Below, piece by piece: positions 52,727 to 61,438 of a stretch of DNA of 64,000 nucleotides. Source of the stretch: Chloroflexota bacterium (GTDB taxonomy: Bacteria; Chloroflexota; Anaerolineae; UBA7937; B3-Chlor); the NCBI GenBank assembly GCA_030603665.1, contig JAUVXJ010000009.1, positions 62,001 to 126,000 of the forward strand, given 5' to 3'. Both the position numbers and the translations under genes were made by a program. The notes below the pieces were generated by a model that worked only from the letters and a program-made list of their open reading frames with translations, had not been told where the DNA came from and did no database searches. Each line of letters starts with the position of its first letter. Position 1 is the first letter of the stretch.

Positions 52727-54720
52727 CGTGGGCGCCCCTCCACTGCGGGTTCTCCTTGGACCTGCCGTAGGCGCTTGATCGCCGCCTCGATGCCCTGGCT
52801 CGCGACATCCTGGCTGTGCGTTGGCCAGATGGCGATGACGGTCCCGGCGAATAGCACGGCACCACCGATCCATACCCAGGCTATCAGGGGGATGACCATC
52901 ACCTGAAGGGAGATCGTCTGCGTAGACTCTTCCCAGTCTGCCAGAACGACGTACAGGTCTTCCCGGAAAGTGCTGCGGATGGCTACCTTGCTCACGGGCT
53001 GCTGCGTTCTATGATGGAACTGCTTCTGCGGCTGTAGGATCCCTACCTGAGTTGCGTCCTGAAGAATGGTCAGACTGGCCGTCGCCACGTCCATGCCGGG
53101 TTCCGAACGAAAAGAGAGCTCGTCGTAGCGGATGGTGTACGAGCCGATGGTCTGCGTAGATCCTGGTTCCAACGTGACCCGATCCCCGGTCTTGTACGCA
53201 GTAGAGCCCACAACGCCCATAGCGATGAACACGATCCCCAGGTGGACAGTGTAGGCCCCGTACCGCCTGCGCTGCCTCTTGACCAAGGACAGCAGGGCCG
53301 CGAATCGGTTCCTGTCCGATGCTGCGCCATGGTTACGCAACCCGCTGAAGAACTGGTAGAGGGTTGCTAGCGCCACGAAGGCACAAACGGAGAACGCCAG
53401 CAGACCTAAGGGGTCCCTCAGGCCGAGCCCGACGAGCAGGATTCCTGTGAGGACGGCGCCGACGAAGGGGGCCGCAAGGTACCGGGCCAAGGCTCCCTTC
53501 CAGGTCGTGAAGGGGCAGATGCCCATGAGCAGGATTAGGGGCACCACGAAGACGGCAGTGCTCAGGTTGAAGTAGTCCGAGGTCAGCGCCACGTTGATGG
53601 TCTCAGAGATGAGCGGAGCCAAGGTGCCGATCAGAATCGCGGCAGTGGCGGCCACCAAGAGAGCAATGGTCAGCAGGAGCGCTGAGGGGCGCGAAACAAG
53701 ACTCGCTGCCTCTTTGGTACTTCTCAAGGCAGCCAGCCTCTTGAAGCTGAGCGCGATGGAGGCGATGATGATCATGGTCAGGAAGCCCAGGAAGTACAGT
53801 CCAATGCTGGAGACTGCGAAGGCGTGAACGGAGCTAATCATGCCACTCCGCGTGATGAAGGTGCCGAAGATGCAGAGCGCGAAGGTTGCCACGGATAGGG
53901 CGATGTGGCTGATTTTCATCCTGGTACCGCGAAACACGAAGGAGTGGAGCAGTGCTGTGGCTATCAGCCAGGGAAGGAGCGACGCGTTTTCCACCGGATC
54001 CCAGGCCCAATCTTGCCCCCAGCCGAGTTCCACGTATGCCCATCGTGCCCCCAGAAGGGTTCCCAAACCGAGAGTCAGCCAGGAGATCAGAGCCCACGGT
54101 CGCACGATGGGAACGTAAGGGTCCTTCAGCCTGCCGCTGATCAGAACCGCCAAGGTGAAGGCTAAGGGCACTGTGGAGCCCACGTAACCCAGGAAGACCA
54201 TGGGAGGGTGCCACAGCGTTACCGGGTGCTGGAACAGGGGGTTCATGCCGAGGCCATCCGCGGGCACGTAGTTGAGCGTACGAAAGGGGTTGGCGACGAC
54301 TATGAGCAGCATCAAGAAGAAGGCCTGTGTGCCGGCCATGACCAGGGCGGAATAGGGCAGCAGCGGGCTCCGCCTGCGGCGGTCCCGCAGAACGACGACA
54401 GAGGCGAGAATGGAGAGGAGGTAGGCCCAGAAGAGAAGAACACCTTCCTGGCCGGCCCACAAGGCGGAGATAGTATAGGACAACGGCAGGTCGCGACTGG
54501 TGTGGCTGGCGACGTACTCTACCTGGAAATCACGGGTCACCAAGGAGTAAAGAAGCGCCAGGATGGCTAGGGTCAGCAGAGCCGTTGAGGCGTGTAATCC
54601 CTTCTTGCCGCTCGACACCAGCCGCTCTTCACTGTTCCTGAGCCCCTGGCCCAAGCTGAAGAAGGAGTAGGTGGTTGCAGCCAGCGCCAACGTCAGCGCG
54701 ACGAATCCCAGATCACTCAT
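52723..54720 (-). CDS. ccmF: Cytochrome c haem lyase CcmF (copy 1)
   Basis: A 665-residue membrane protein with about 14 helices that ligates haem to apocytochrome c. It has the WWD-type haem motif GWGQDWAWDPVENASLLPWL near residue 230; in most CcmF proteins the Gln-Asp is Gly-Trp. Conserved His residues occur in FQHPVTLWHPPMVFLGYVG and in IATALLHSFVFRGTRMKISH. A soluble C-terminal segment with RYGAYTVHLGIVFIAMGVVG follows, then a C-terminal helix. The downstream gene overlaps by ATGA. It is separated from the rest of the ccm operon by 653 non-coding bases and so may have its own promoter. The second copy is at 58638-60617. Confidence 0.92.
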   Translation of the reverse strand: MSDLGFVALTLALAATTYSFFSLGQGLRNSEERLVSSGKKGLHASTALLTLAILALLYSLVTRDFQVEYVASHTSRDLPLSYTISALWAGQEGVLLFWAYLLSILASVVVLRDRRRRSPLLPYSALVMAGTQAFFLMLLIVVANPFRTLNYVPADGLGMNPLFQHPVTLWHPPMVFLGYVGSTVPLAFTLAVLISGRLKDPYVPIVRPWALISWLTLGLGTLLGARWAYVELGWGQDWAWDPVENASLLPWLIATALLHSFVFRGTRMKISHIALSVATFALCIFGTFITRSGMISSVHAFAVSSIGLYFLGFLTMIIIASIALSFKRLAALRSTKEAASLVSRPSALLLTIALLVAATAAILIGTLAPLISETINVALTSDYFNLSTAVFVVPLILLMGICPFTTWKGALARYLAAPFVGAVLTGILLVGLGLRDPLGLLAFSVCAFVALATLYQFFSGLRNHGAASDRNRFAALLSLVKRQRRRYGAYTVHLGIVFIAMGVVGSTAYKTGDRVTLEPGSTQTIGSYTIRYDELSFRSEPGMDVATASLTILQDATQVGILQPQKQFHHRTQQPVSKVAIRSTFREDLYVVLADWEESTQTISLQVMVIPLIAWVWIGGAVLFAGTVIAIWPTHSQDVASQGIEAAIKRLRQVQGEPAVEGRPR

Positions 54721-55373
54721 TCTCTATGGTCGCACTTTGCTCAACGATGAGTGTGTCGTACCTAGACCGCCACTGCATCACGAGGAGCTCTGCCAGGAAG
54801 AGGCCGGCTGAGGAATGCTCGCCCATCATCGCAATGGAGCGCGGAGTCGTTGACGGTAGACACCTGGTACTGTGGTTCCTCACCCGCGAAGGGCCCCACC
54901 AGCTAGCTTGGTATGTTGGCTGGGCTGGCGAAGAGTGCCACAGGGATGACGATCATGCCTCCTCCCACGGAACGGGGCGCCCCTCTGCTGCCGTTGATTG
55001 TAGCACAAGCACCCCCTTCTTCCGAACACGTCGCTCAAACAGTCGTAGTGGACCGATGTGTATCGAGGAGTGGTGAGAGCAGTGCCCGCGGTCACGCGGC
55101 CTGGTGGTCGCCGGGCAACTAGATGACCGCAAGGCTGGTTGAAAACCATCAGTCATGGCGGGCATGATCGCAAGGATTGTGACCGGGGTGTCATTCCAAG
55201 AGGCGAGTGCCTGGACCACGCGCAGTTACCGGGCTGCCATTGTGCCCGCCGGCCCGTTGGCGCTTGGAGTGTGAGTGCGCTGGGCCTTAGCAAGCCTACC
55301 CAATGGCGAGTCGGAAGCAGGATTGAGAGAGGCTATGGTCGATACCGCCAGTCCTGCTTGAGTGTTCTGCCAG
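54721..55373. other. Non-coding stretch inside the ccm region
   Basis: About 650 bases between ccmD and ccmF copy 1. Short open frames on both strands match nothing I know. A TACAAT on the minus strand near 55005 has no good -35 box. The perfect inverted repeat at 55315-55359 just after ccmD may end the first ccm transcript. Neither ccmG nor ccmH is hidden here as far as I can see. Confidence 0.5.
55315..55359 (-). terminator. Inverted repeat after ccmD
   Basis: AAGCAGGA (55315-55322) and TCCTGCTT (55352-55359) form a perfect eight-pair stem around a 29-base loop, 15 bases beyond the ccmD stop on the minus strand. No T-run follows, so termination is only a suggestion. Confidence 0.35.
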
Positions 55374-55511
55374 CTACGCTTGGTCCTTGGTGAGGGACCT
55401 GCTTAGAGTTTCGATTTCCTTTTCCAATCTCTTCTGCCTGGAAGCGATGGTGAAGACATAAGCGAATGTCAAACCCCAGAAAACCGCGTAGGCAGCGAAT
55501 AGGTAGTACAT
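55374..55511 (-). CDS. ccmD: Haem exporter protein CcmD
   Basis: A 45-residue protein with one membrane helix (YYLFAAYAVFWGLTFAYVF) followed by a charged tail, SRQKRLEKEIETLSRSL. This is the size and layout of CcmD, the small subunit that holds haem-loaded CcmE to CcmABC. AGGAGGTTAAGT stands before ATG 55511, and the start is two bases after the ccmC stop. Its short length means automatic annotation will often miss it. Confidence 0.85.
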   Translation of the reverse strand: MYYLFAAYAVFWGLTFAYVFTIASRQKRLEKEIETLSRSLTKDQA

Positions 55512-55513
55512 AC

Positions 55514-56212
55514 TTAACCTCCTGCTCCCTGGCGGAGCCGCTCTTTCAGTCCTATGAGTTGGTCTTCCAATCTACCGAGGCGAACCCGATGTAGCAACAG
55601 TGTGAAATACAGGATAGTGAAGGCCACGAGGCAGAACAGGAACGTGGCCAGCATCGTCGGGGCCAAGTGCATGCCCTCTCTCTCAAAGACCACCGGATGA
55701 AGTCCCTGCCACCACCGGATCGACATGAAAGTGAAGGGAACGCTCACGAAGGCCACGATGCCATATACGGCAGCGAAGCGAGCCTTCCGCTCCTCTCCCT
55801 CCAGGAAGGACCTGAGCATCAGGTATGCGAGGTAGAGGAGCAAGAGGATACTGACCAACACCAGGCGTGGTTCCTGCTGCCACGGCCACCAGGCGTTCCA
55901 GGTGGCCTTGGCCCAAATTGACCCTGTGATGACAGCCATGGACGTGAAGGTGATTCCGATCTCCACGGATGAAAGGGCGAGAGTGTCCCAGTCTCGATTG
56001 CGTCCACGAAGGTAGGCTATGCCGCCTATCAGGGTGACGAAGAAGGCGAAGAAGCCTACCCAGGCAGAAGAGACGTGAAAGTAGAAGATCCTTTGCACGT
56101 CTCCCATGGTGGCCTCGGTCGGCGCATACACGAATACTAGATAGAGTGCCGCCATAATACTCAGCCCGCTGAGCCAATTGAGGAGATCGTCGATGCGTAG
56201 TTTCTTGGTCAT
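55514..56212 (-). CDS. ccmC: Haem exporter protein CcmC
   Basis: A 232-residue membrane protein with six helices that loads haem onto CcmE. Conserved His residues appear in QRIFYFHVSSAWVGFF and GLHPVVFEREGMHLAPTM. The haem-binding tryptophan motif is WNAWWPWQQEPRLV; the usual W-D of the WWD signature is W-Q-Q-E here, so the acid is shifted. ATG 56212 has AAGGAGC upstream and is preferred to the longer frame from 56257. It lies between ccmB and ccmD. Confidence 0.9.
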   Translation of the reverse strand: MTKKLRIDDLLNWLSGLSIMAALYLVFVYAPTEATMGDVQRIFYFHVSSAWVGFFAFFVTLIGGIAYLRGRNRDWDTLALSSVEIGITFTSMAVITGSIWAKATWNAWWPWQQEPRLVLVSILLLLYLAYLMLRSFLEGEERKARFAAVYGIVAFVSVPFTFMSIRWWQGLHPVVFEREGMHLAPTMLATFLFCLVAFTILYFTLLLHRVRLGRLEDQLIGLKERLRQGAGG

Positions 56213-56240
56213 GATTGCCGCTCCTTTCGCGCAGCGATGG

Positions 56241-56912
56241 TCATCCCTGGACGACAAAGTCGAAGGTCATGTAGGAGACTACCAGGAAAATGACGTCAAA
56301 GGCCACAAGAAACTGTACCCAGCGGGCCAGTTCCGATAGGGGGACGCCGTCGAGGATGCCGCCGGTGACCTTTGCGGCAGAAATAACCACGGGCAGGATG
56401 ATTGGAAAGAGCAAGACTGGCAGCATCACCTCCCTGGCCCTGGTGTTGACCGCCATAGCTGAGAGAAGCGTGCCGACCGCGGCGAAGCCAATTGTGCCCA
56501 GGAAAACGACGAGCAGCAGAGAGGGCTGGAGAAGGTTGAGGTCGAAGACGACAGAGAAGATCGGTAGCATCAAGGCCTCGATAGCTGAAATGAAGATCAG
56601 GTTGCCCAGCATCTTTCCGAAGTAGATCACACTGCGGTCCATCGGAGCCAGGATTAGGCCGTCGAGGCAATCGTTCTCCATCTCCAAGGCCAGGGCTCGG
56701 TTCAACTCCAACGTGCTGGCGAAGGCAAAGGTCACCCATAAGACTCCCGGCGCCACCTGGGCGATGTTCTCCACACGCAGGTCGAAGCTGAAGCTGAAAA
56801 TGACGGTGACGAGCAGGGAGAAGACCAGCATGGAGCTGAGCATCTCTCTCGTGCGGAGCTCAGCCACCACATCTTTCCATACGATGGCCAGTGTCTTGTT
56901 CAGGAATGCCAT
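56241..56912 (-). CDS. ccmB: Haem exporter permease CcmB
   Basis: A 223-residue ABC permease with six helices. It opens FLNKTLAIVWKDVVAELRTR EMLSS (one space added), the CcmB N-terminal signature, and has LWVTFAFASTLELNRALALE and ENDCLDGLILAPMDRSVIYFGK, which are specific to CcmB. With CcmA, CcmC and CcmD it forms the complex that releases haem-bound CcmE. Its start overlaps the ccmA end by 13 bases. Sequence and place agree. Confidence 0.93.
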   Translation of the reverse strand: MAFLNKTLAIVWKDVVAELRTREMLSSMLVFSLLVTVIFSFSFDLRVENIAQVAPGVLWVTFAFASTLELNRALALEMENDCLDGLILAPMDRSVIYFGKMLGNLIFISAIEALMLPIFSVVFDLNLLQPSLLLVVFLGTIGFAAVGTLLSAMAVNTRAREVMLPVLLFPIILPVVISAAKVTGGILDGVPLSELARWVQFLVAFDVIFLVVSYMTFDFVVQG

Positions 56913-57634
56913 GTCTCCGCGTGCTCCCTTGTCATTCCGTTTCCGACATATGCCCAGTAAATCTCCCGCAAGCGATCCGCACTCAGAGGCTCACTCTCCG
57001 TCTCATGGACGACACGTCCTGACGAAAGGATGGCCACAGTGTCACACAGCTCCAAGGCTCGCTGCAGGTTATGGGTGGTCATGACCACGGTGCGAGACTC
57101 CGCGTTGACGGTTTGCAGCAGCGTTCGGAGCATCTCCGCGGCTTGCTGATCCAGCCCAGTGTAGGGTTCATCCAGGAGCAACAGTGAGGGTTGATGGACT
57201 ATGGCACGAGCTATGGAGAGGCGCTGCTGCATTCCCCTAGACAGGGTGCGTGCTGGGTCTTGGCGGCGAGCGTCCAGTCCCACGACGCGCAGAAGAGAGT
57301 CCACGCGCTCCTCGAGCTCGGCCACATCGTAGAGTCGTCCGTAGAACCTCAAGTTCTCCTCGACCGTCAGTCTGCCATAGGTGAGGGACTGGTGGGAGAC
57401 AAAACCTATCCGCCGCCGGATCTCCCCGCTGTGCGAGACTAGATCAAGCCCATCGATGTTCACATGACCACTGGTGGGCCTGAGTAGCGTGGCCAAGATG
57501 CGCAGCAGTGTTGTCTTGCCTGCACCGTTGGGGCCCACGATAGCCAAAAACTGACCCTCTGCTACATCCAGGTTGATTTCGTGCAGGGCAAAGGTATGCC
57601 CAAAGGACTTCACCAAGCCCTCGATCTGGATCAT
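56900..57634 (-). CDS. ccmA: Haem exporter ATP-binding protein CcmA
   Basis: A 244-residue ABC ATPase: Walker A GPNGAGKTTLLRIL near residue 36, Q-loop in IGFVSHQSLTYGRLTVEENL, signature TLSRGMQQRLSIARA, Walker B LLLDEPYTGLD, and H-loop TTHN. The SRGM signature and YTGLD are usual for CcmA. It powers release of haem-CcmE from CcmC. It begins directly after the stop of the carboxypeptidase-regulatory-like gene and overlaps ccmB. Confidence 0.92.
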   Translation of the reverse strand: MIQIEGLVKSFGHTFALHEINLDVAEGQFLAIVGPNGAGKTTLLRILATLLRPTSGHVNIDGLDLVSHSGEIRRRIGFVSHQSLTYGRLTVEENLRFYGRLYDVAELEERVDSLLRVVGLDARRQDPARTLSRGMQQRLSIARAIVHQPSLLLLDEPYTGLDQQAAEMLRTLLQTVNAESRTVVMTTHNLQRALELCDTVAILSSGRVVHETESEPLSADRLREIYWAYVGNGMTREHAETWHS

Positions 57635-58636
57635 CTAAGAGGTCTCCTTCGACCTTTGCAGGAAGGGGTAAGCCAGATATGCACCTGTGCCGGCGATGAT
57701 GACTCCCATGACTATCCACGCGAACAATGGGGTGCCTTCCCCAGTGGGCTGGGCCGGCGCAGATGTCAGTGGCAGGTTGGCGAAATGGAGAGCGATACGC
57801 TCGCCCGCGGGCAGATTTTCTCCCGCCAGGTGCAGGTAATCGCCTCCCTGCAACGACAGGGTCTCGCCGCCCGTCAGCCCATCGGCTGTGACCTCCACTC
57901 CTACGTCGGCGACGAGAACATCCAGGGATTCGGTAAAGTGGACTACATGGCGCGTGAGGTCGTACGCGCGCGTTTGAGGGCGGAGCTCGTAGGTGAATAC
58001 GAACTGCTTGACGCCTGGAAAGATGGGCAGAGTCGAGGCGAAGCCTGTGTCCGTTTCAACCACGCAGCATTCCATCAGCCCTTCCACCAGTTGGACGGCG
58101 GTAGCTCCCTCGGGCAGGGCAAACTGAACGGTTGCTTCTCCTTCCTCTCCCGTCGGCCCGACATAGGTCGCGTTCCCGGCGTTGAAGAAGATCTGTACCT
58201 CCTGCACCCTAATGGTCCCGGGCTCGAAATCGAAAATCACATGGGCTCGTTGCACCGATAGATTCTCGTCGCTACTGGTCGCTTCGAAGACAGTGAACGG
58301 TACGGAGATCAGATTCTCCCCCTCGGGGAAGGCCATTACTTCGCTTCCGTACTGCACCCCCGCATACGCTACTTCGAACTGATAGGCATACCCTTCCGTC
58401 TCGAGGCCTCCGAATCGGAACCTCCCTTCCTCGTCGGTTGTTGTCTCAAAGGAACTCTCCGCCTCTGAGCCGGCGAATGCCGACAAGGTAACGGTCAGTC
58501 CTTCGAGAGGAGCCCCATCTCCTGAACCGTCAGACACTTGACCCTCGATCACACCTGACCCTTGGGCCCAGGCAGATCCTACTACGCCTGGCAGCAGGAG
58601 GAGAATCGCAACAAAGACAGTCAATCGAATGCGCAT
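57635..58636 (-). CDS. Membrane-anchored carboxypeptidase-regulatory-like protein, ccm-associated (copy 2)
   Basis: A 333-residue exported protein. The signal peptide (LTVFVAILLLLPGVVGSAWA) is followed by the regulatory-like beta-sandwich (GVIEGQVSDGSGDGAPLEGL, then TTDEEGRFRFGGLETEGY). A long beta-rich part contains NLSVQRAHVIFDFEPGTIRV, and a C-terminal membrane helix (FAWIVMGVIIAGTGAYLAYP) is near residue 305. It lacks the CcmI-like tail of copy 1 (51557-52726) but matches it over the rest, including FxxxNxGxxTYVG and the double-Gly block G-L-T-G-G-[ED]. ATG 58636 is one base after the ccmF copy 2 stop. Probably a partner of that CcmF; function unknown. Confidence 0.78.
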   Translation of the reverse strand: MRIRLTVFVAILLLLPGVVGSAWAQGSGVIEGQVSDGSGDGAPLEGLTVTLSAFAGSEAESSFETTTDEEGRFRFGGLETEGYAYQFEVAYAGVQYGSEVMAFPEGENLISVPFTVFEATSSDENLSVQRAHVIFDFEPGTIRVQEVQIFFNAGNATYVGPTGEEGEATVQFALPEGATAVQLVEGLMECCVVETDTGFASTLPIFPGVKQFVFTYELRPQTRAYDLTRHVVHFTESLDVLVADVGVEVTADGLTGGETLSLQGGDYLHLAGENLPAGERIALHFANLPLTSAPAQPTGEGTPLFAWIVMGVIIAGTGAYLAYPFLQRSKETS

Positions 58637-58637
58637 C

Positions 58638-60617
58638 CTATCTCTCCTCAGCCCTTCGTCGCCCGCTTGGCCAGGCGGCAATGGCCGTCCCCAGGAGAAG
58701 GACTCCACCGCCGATCCAGATCCACGTGATCAGGGGGTTGATGACTATCTGAAAGGCCGCCAGGCCATCATCTTCTAGGCTGGCCAGGATTACGTAGAGG
58801 TCTTCCTTCAAAGTGCTGCGTATGGCCACCTCCGTCACCCAGGGATTCTCGAGAGCATAGTGGTAGTTCTTCTGCGGAGTCAGGGTGGCCACCCTGGAAT
58901 CATCAACATACACGTCCAGCGTGGTGGAGAAACGGACCTTGCTTTGATAGGTTTCGGGTTCTGGGTTCAGCGTCTGCACTGAGTAGTCACGGTAGCGAAG
59001 CTCATAACCCTCGATAGTGGTTGATTCATCGGGATTCAAAGCGATGAGTTGTTCGCTCTTGTAGGTCCTTGAGCCGGTAACTCCAATGGCGATGAAGACG
59101 ATGCCGAGATGCACCACGTAGGCGCCATACCGGCGGCGAGCCCTGGAGAGCATCGTAAGGGTGGCGCGAACGTAGCTTTCTCCCGTTGAGCGGCGGCGAC
59201 TCCTCACGTCGCGTACCAAGATCGACAGGAGCGAGAGGACCACAAAGGCGGAGATGGCACCGGAGACGAGCGGCAGCGCCTCTCTCACTCCCAGAACAAG
59301 CAGCAGTCCAGCGGACAATATTCCTCCGAGGGCAGCGGGAAGAAGGAGGCGAAGCCCGTCACCAGTCAGTCGCCGCCATGCGATGACCGGGCAGATGCCC
59401 ATCAGACAGATGAGAGCCAGAGCGAGAGGACCGGTAGCTCGATCGAAGAAAGACGCGTCGAGGCTGATCTGGATACCTCGAACAGTCTGAGCGAAGGTTG
59501 GATATATCGTTCCTACAACGACAATCAGAGCCATCCCGCAGAGGAGCACATTGGTGAGAAGGAAACTGCCCTCTCGGGAAATGGGATTCTCCATCTGCCG
59601 TTCGCTCGTGAGCCGGTGCCGCCGGCGCCAGATGAGGAAAGAGCCGACTCCGAGGATTAGCGCCATGAAGGACATCAGTAGGTAGGCAATGGGCTGAAGA
59701 CTGCGCGCAAAGCCGTGAAGATCGGATACGATGATGCCTCCTCTGGTCACCAGTGTTGCGAACAGACACAGCACGAAGGCCAGGATAGCCAGTACTAGGT
59801 TCCATACTCTGTGCATTCCGCGTCGTTCCTCCATCATGGCCGAATGCACAAAGGCGGTCCCAATGAGCCATGGGATGAGAGAGGCGTTCTCCACTGGATC
59901 CCAGGCCCAATAGCCACCCCAACCTAGCTCCACGTAGGACCACCAAGCGCCGATGATGATCCCCAACCCCAGGGAAATCCACGCGAGGAGATTCCAGGGC
60001 CTTACTGCTTTCACCCAATCGCTGCTGACCTCTCCGCTCATCAGCGCGGCAAGCGCAAATGCGAGAGGTATGGAGTAGCCGGCATAGCCGAGGAACAGGA
60101 TCGGTGGGTGGATGACCATGCCCGGATTCTCCAGCAGCGGTAACATACCGACGCCCTCCATCGGTGTGGAGGCCATGGTTTCAAAGGGGTTCGCAATGAG
60201 GATCAGCACTAGAGTGAAGAAAGCCTGGTTGGCGGCCAGAGTGGCCAGGATGTATGGTCCGATCTTCCCCAGCCTCTCACTCTGTCTTACGGCTATCGCG
60301 GCGAGAATGGTGAGGAACCAGAGCCACAGGAGCCAGGAGCCTGCCTCGCCAGCCCAGAAAGCCGAGACCGTATAGATGAAGGGCAAATGCGTGCTGGTGT
60401 ACTGGTAGACATAGGCTACGCCGAAATCACGTGTCAGCAGGAGATAGAGGAGGATAGCCACTGCCGCACTGACTAAGTCCACCATCACCCGAAGAGCGTT
60501 CGTTCCGCTCCTTAGTACCCGACGAGAACCACGACGGGCGCCGATGAAAGAGGCAACGGCGCCGTACACCGAGACGCACAGGCAGAGGAGGAGGACCCCG
60601 TAACCTATCTGAGACAT
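58638..60617 (-). CDS. ccmF: Cytochrome c haem lyase CcmF (copy 2)
   Basis: A 659-residue CcmF with about 14 helices. The haem motif is GWGGYWAWDPVENASLIPWL near residue 225. Conserved His residues lie in NPGMVIHPPILFLGYAGYSI and IGTAFVHSAMMEERRGMHRV, and the C-terminal part has RYGAYVVHLGIVFIAIGVTG and SRTYKSEQLIALNPDEST. Like copy 1, it is followed at once by a carboxypeptidase-regulatory-like gene. It is in the main ccm operon, between ccmE and ccmA. Having two CcmF proteins suggests that they serve different apocytochromes or haem motifs. Confidence 0.93.
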   Translation of the reverse strand: MSQIGYGVLLLCLCVSVYGAVASFIGARRGSRRVLRSGTNALRVMVDLVSAAVAILLYLLLTRDFGVAYVYQYTSTHLPFIYTVSAFWAGEAGSWLLWLWFLTILAAIAVRQSERLGKIGPYILATLAANQAFFTLVLILIANPFETMASTPMEGVGMLPLLENPGMVIHPPILFLGYAGYSIPLAFALAALMSGEVSSDWVKAVRPWNLLAWISLGLGIIIGAWWSYVELGWGGYWAWDPVENASLIPWLIGTAFVHSAMMEERRGMHRVWNLVLAILAFVLCLFATLVTRGGIIVSDLHGFARSLQPIAYLLMSFMALILGVGSFLIWRRRHRLTSERQMENPISREGSFLLTNVLLCGMALIVVVGTIYPTFAQTVRGIQISLDASFFDRATGPLALALICLMGICPVIAWRRLTGDGLRLLLPAALGGILSAGLLLVLGVREALPLVSGAISAFVVLSLLSILVRDVRSRRRSTGESYVRATLTMLSRARRRYGAYVVHLGIVFIAIGVTGSRTYKSEQLIALNPDESTTIEGYELRYRDYSVQTLNPEPETYQSKVRFSTTLDVYVDDSRVATLTPQKNYHYALENPWVTEVAIRSTLKEDLYVILASLEDDGLAAFQIVINPLITWIWIGGGVLLLGTAIAAWPSGRRRAEER

Positions 60618-60654
60618 TCTTGCCTCCTAATAGTGGAGGTGGAGTGCGTGAAGC

Positions 60655-61083
60655 CTATTCCTCCACGTACTTGGAGGGACACTTGAGGAGGAGGTTGTTG
60701 GCCTCGAACACGCCGTCGGAGGAGTGCTTGCCTTCTACTACGACCTGCGCGCCGTCCCGGAACATGTCAGGGCGAACGCCCTCGTACATGACAGGGATAC
60801 TACCACTTTCGTCTGCCATCTCGAAACGGAGAACCAGCCGTTGTGGATCCCAGTCAATTGTCTCACCCGACACGAGACCGGAGACTCTCACCATTTGATC
60901 TGATGGTCCTTGCGCCAGCAGTTCTTCCACGCTTAGGTATTGAGCGCTGGCACCCCCGATGTTGGTCACGATGAGCCATGCGAGGACGACAAAGATGATG
61001 GCGCCTCCGATGAAGAACTTCAGTCGGCCGCCAGTCATCAGGCCGTTGGTTGAGGGTCTAGAAGTGGACACTGAGTCACCCAT
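60655..61083 (-). CDS. ccmE: Haem chaperone CcmE, CXXXY variant
   Basis: A 142-residue protein with an N-terminal anchor helix (LKFFIGGAIIFVVLAWLIVT) and an OB-fold domain (VRVSGLVSGETIDWDPQRLV, then IPVMYEGVRPDMFRDGAQVV and EGKHSSDGVFEANNLLLKCP). CcmE carries haem covalently to CcmF. In most bacteria the attachment residue is His in HXXXY. Here it is Cys in CPSKY close to the end, the variant known from Desulfovibrio and archaea (system I*). The start at 61083 fits the promoter at 61127-61155; the longer frame up to 61302 would start upstream of that promoter and is rejected. Confidence 0.9.
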   Translation of the reverse strand: MGDSVSTSRPSTNGLMTGGRLKFFIGGAIIFVVLAWLIVTNIGGASAQYLSVEELLAQGPSDQMVRVSGLVSGETIDWDPQRLVLRFEMADESGSIPVMYEGVRPDMFRDGAQVVVEGKHSSDGVFEANNLLLKCPSKYVEE

Positions 61084-61126
61084 ACAATCTGCCAGGTCTG
61101 AGAGCATTAGCCGAGCATGCCAGTCA

Positions 61127-61155
61127 AGTATACTGACAGGGAACTCTGTTGTCAA
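61127..61155 (-). promoter_or_regulatory. Promoter of the ccm operon
   Basis: On the minus strand a perfect TTGACA (61155-61150) and TATACT (61132-61127, five of six) are 17 bases apart. Transcription would begin near 61120, about 36 bases before the ccmE start. The spacer contains CAGAGTTCCCTGTCAG, with short dyad symmetry. Confidence 0.8.
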
Positions 61156-61392
61156 ACACTCCCTGCAAAGCGGAACCCGTGCGCAGGAACGTACCTTCCG
61201 GTCTCGAAAGGGGTGTCTTCCGGTTAGCCTATGGTGTTGCGTCGTCGACCAACTCAGTAAGTACGGCCGGTTGCTCGCCCGAGGTGATCTGGCGGTGGCC
61301 ACCTGTTACGATTGCGATGGCGGACACGCCATACTCGACGCCCAGTCGCTAGCCTCCGATGTGCACGCGAGGCACACCCCATCCTTGCGTTC

Positions 61393-61421
61393 TGGACGCG
61401 CCCGCGTGAGTCTGGTAGAAT
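61393..61421 (+). promoter_or_regulatory. Promoter of the histidine kinase-response regulator pair
   Basis: TGGACG (61393-61398, four of six) and TAGAAT (61416-61421, five of six) are 17 bases apart. The predicted start near 61428 leaves a leader of about ten bases or none, depending on which start codon is used. Confidence 0.5.
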
Positions 61422-61438
61422 GTAGAATGGTGAGCGTA

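Noticed and set aside
54675..55393. Short open frames in the ccm gap
   Set aside because: Their translations are rich in Arg, Ser and His without hydrophobic or motif patterns and lack ribosome sites; none resembles CcmG or CcmH.
60959..61438. Longer N-terminus for the histidine kinase
   Set aside because: It would run antisense through ccmE and its promoter and resembles nothing; a promoter stands just before 61439.
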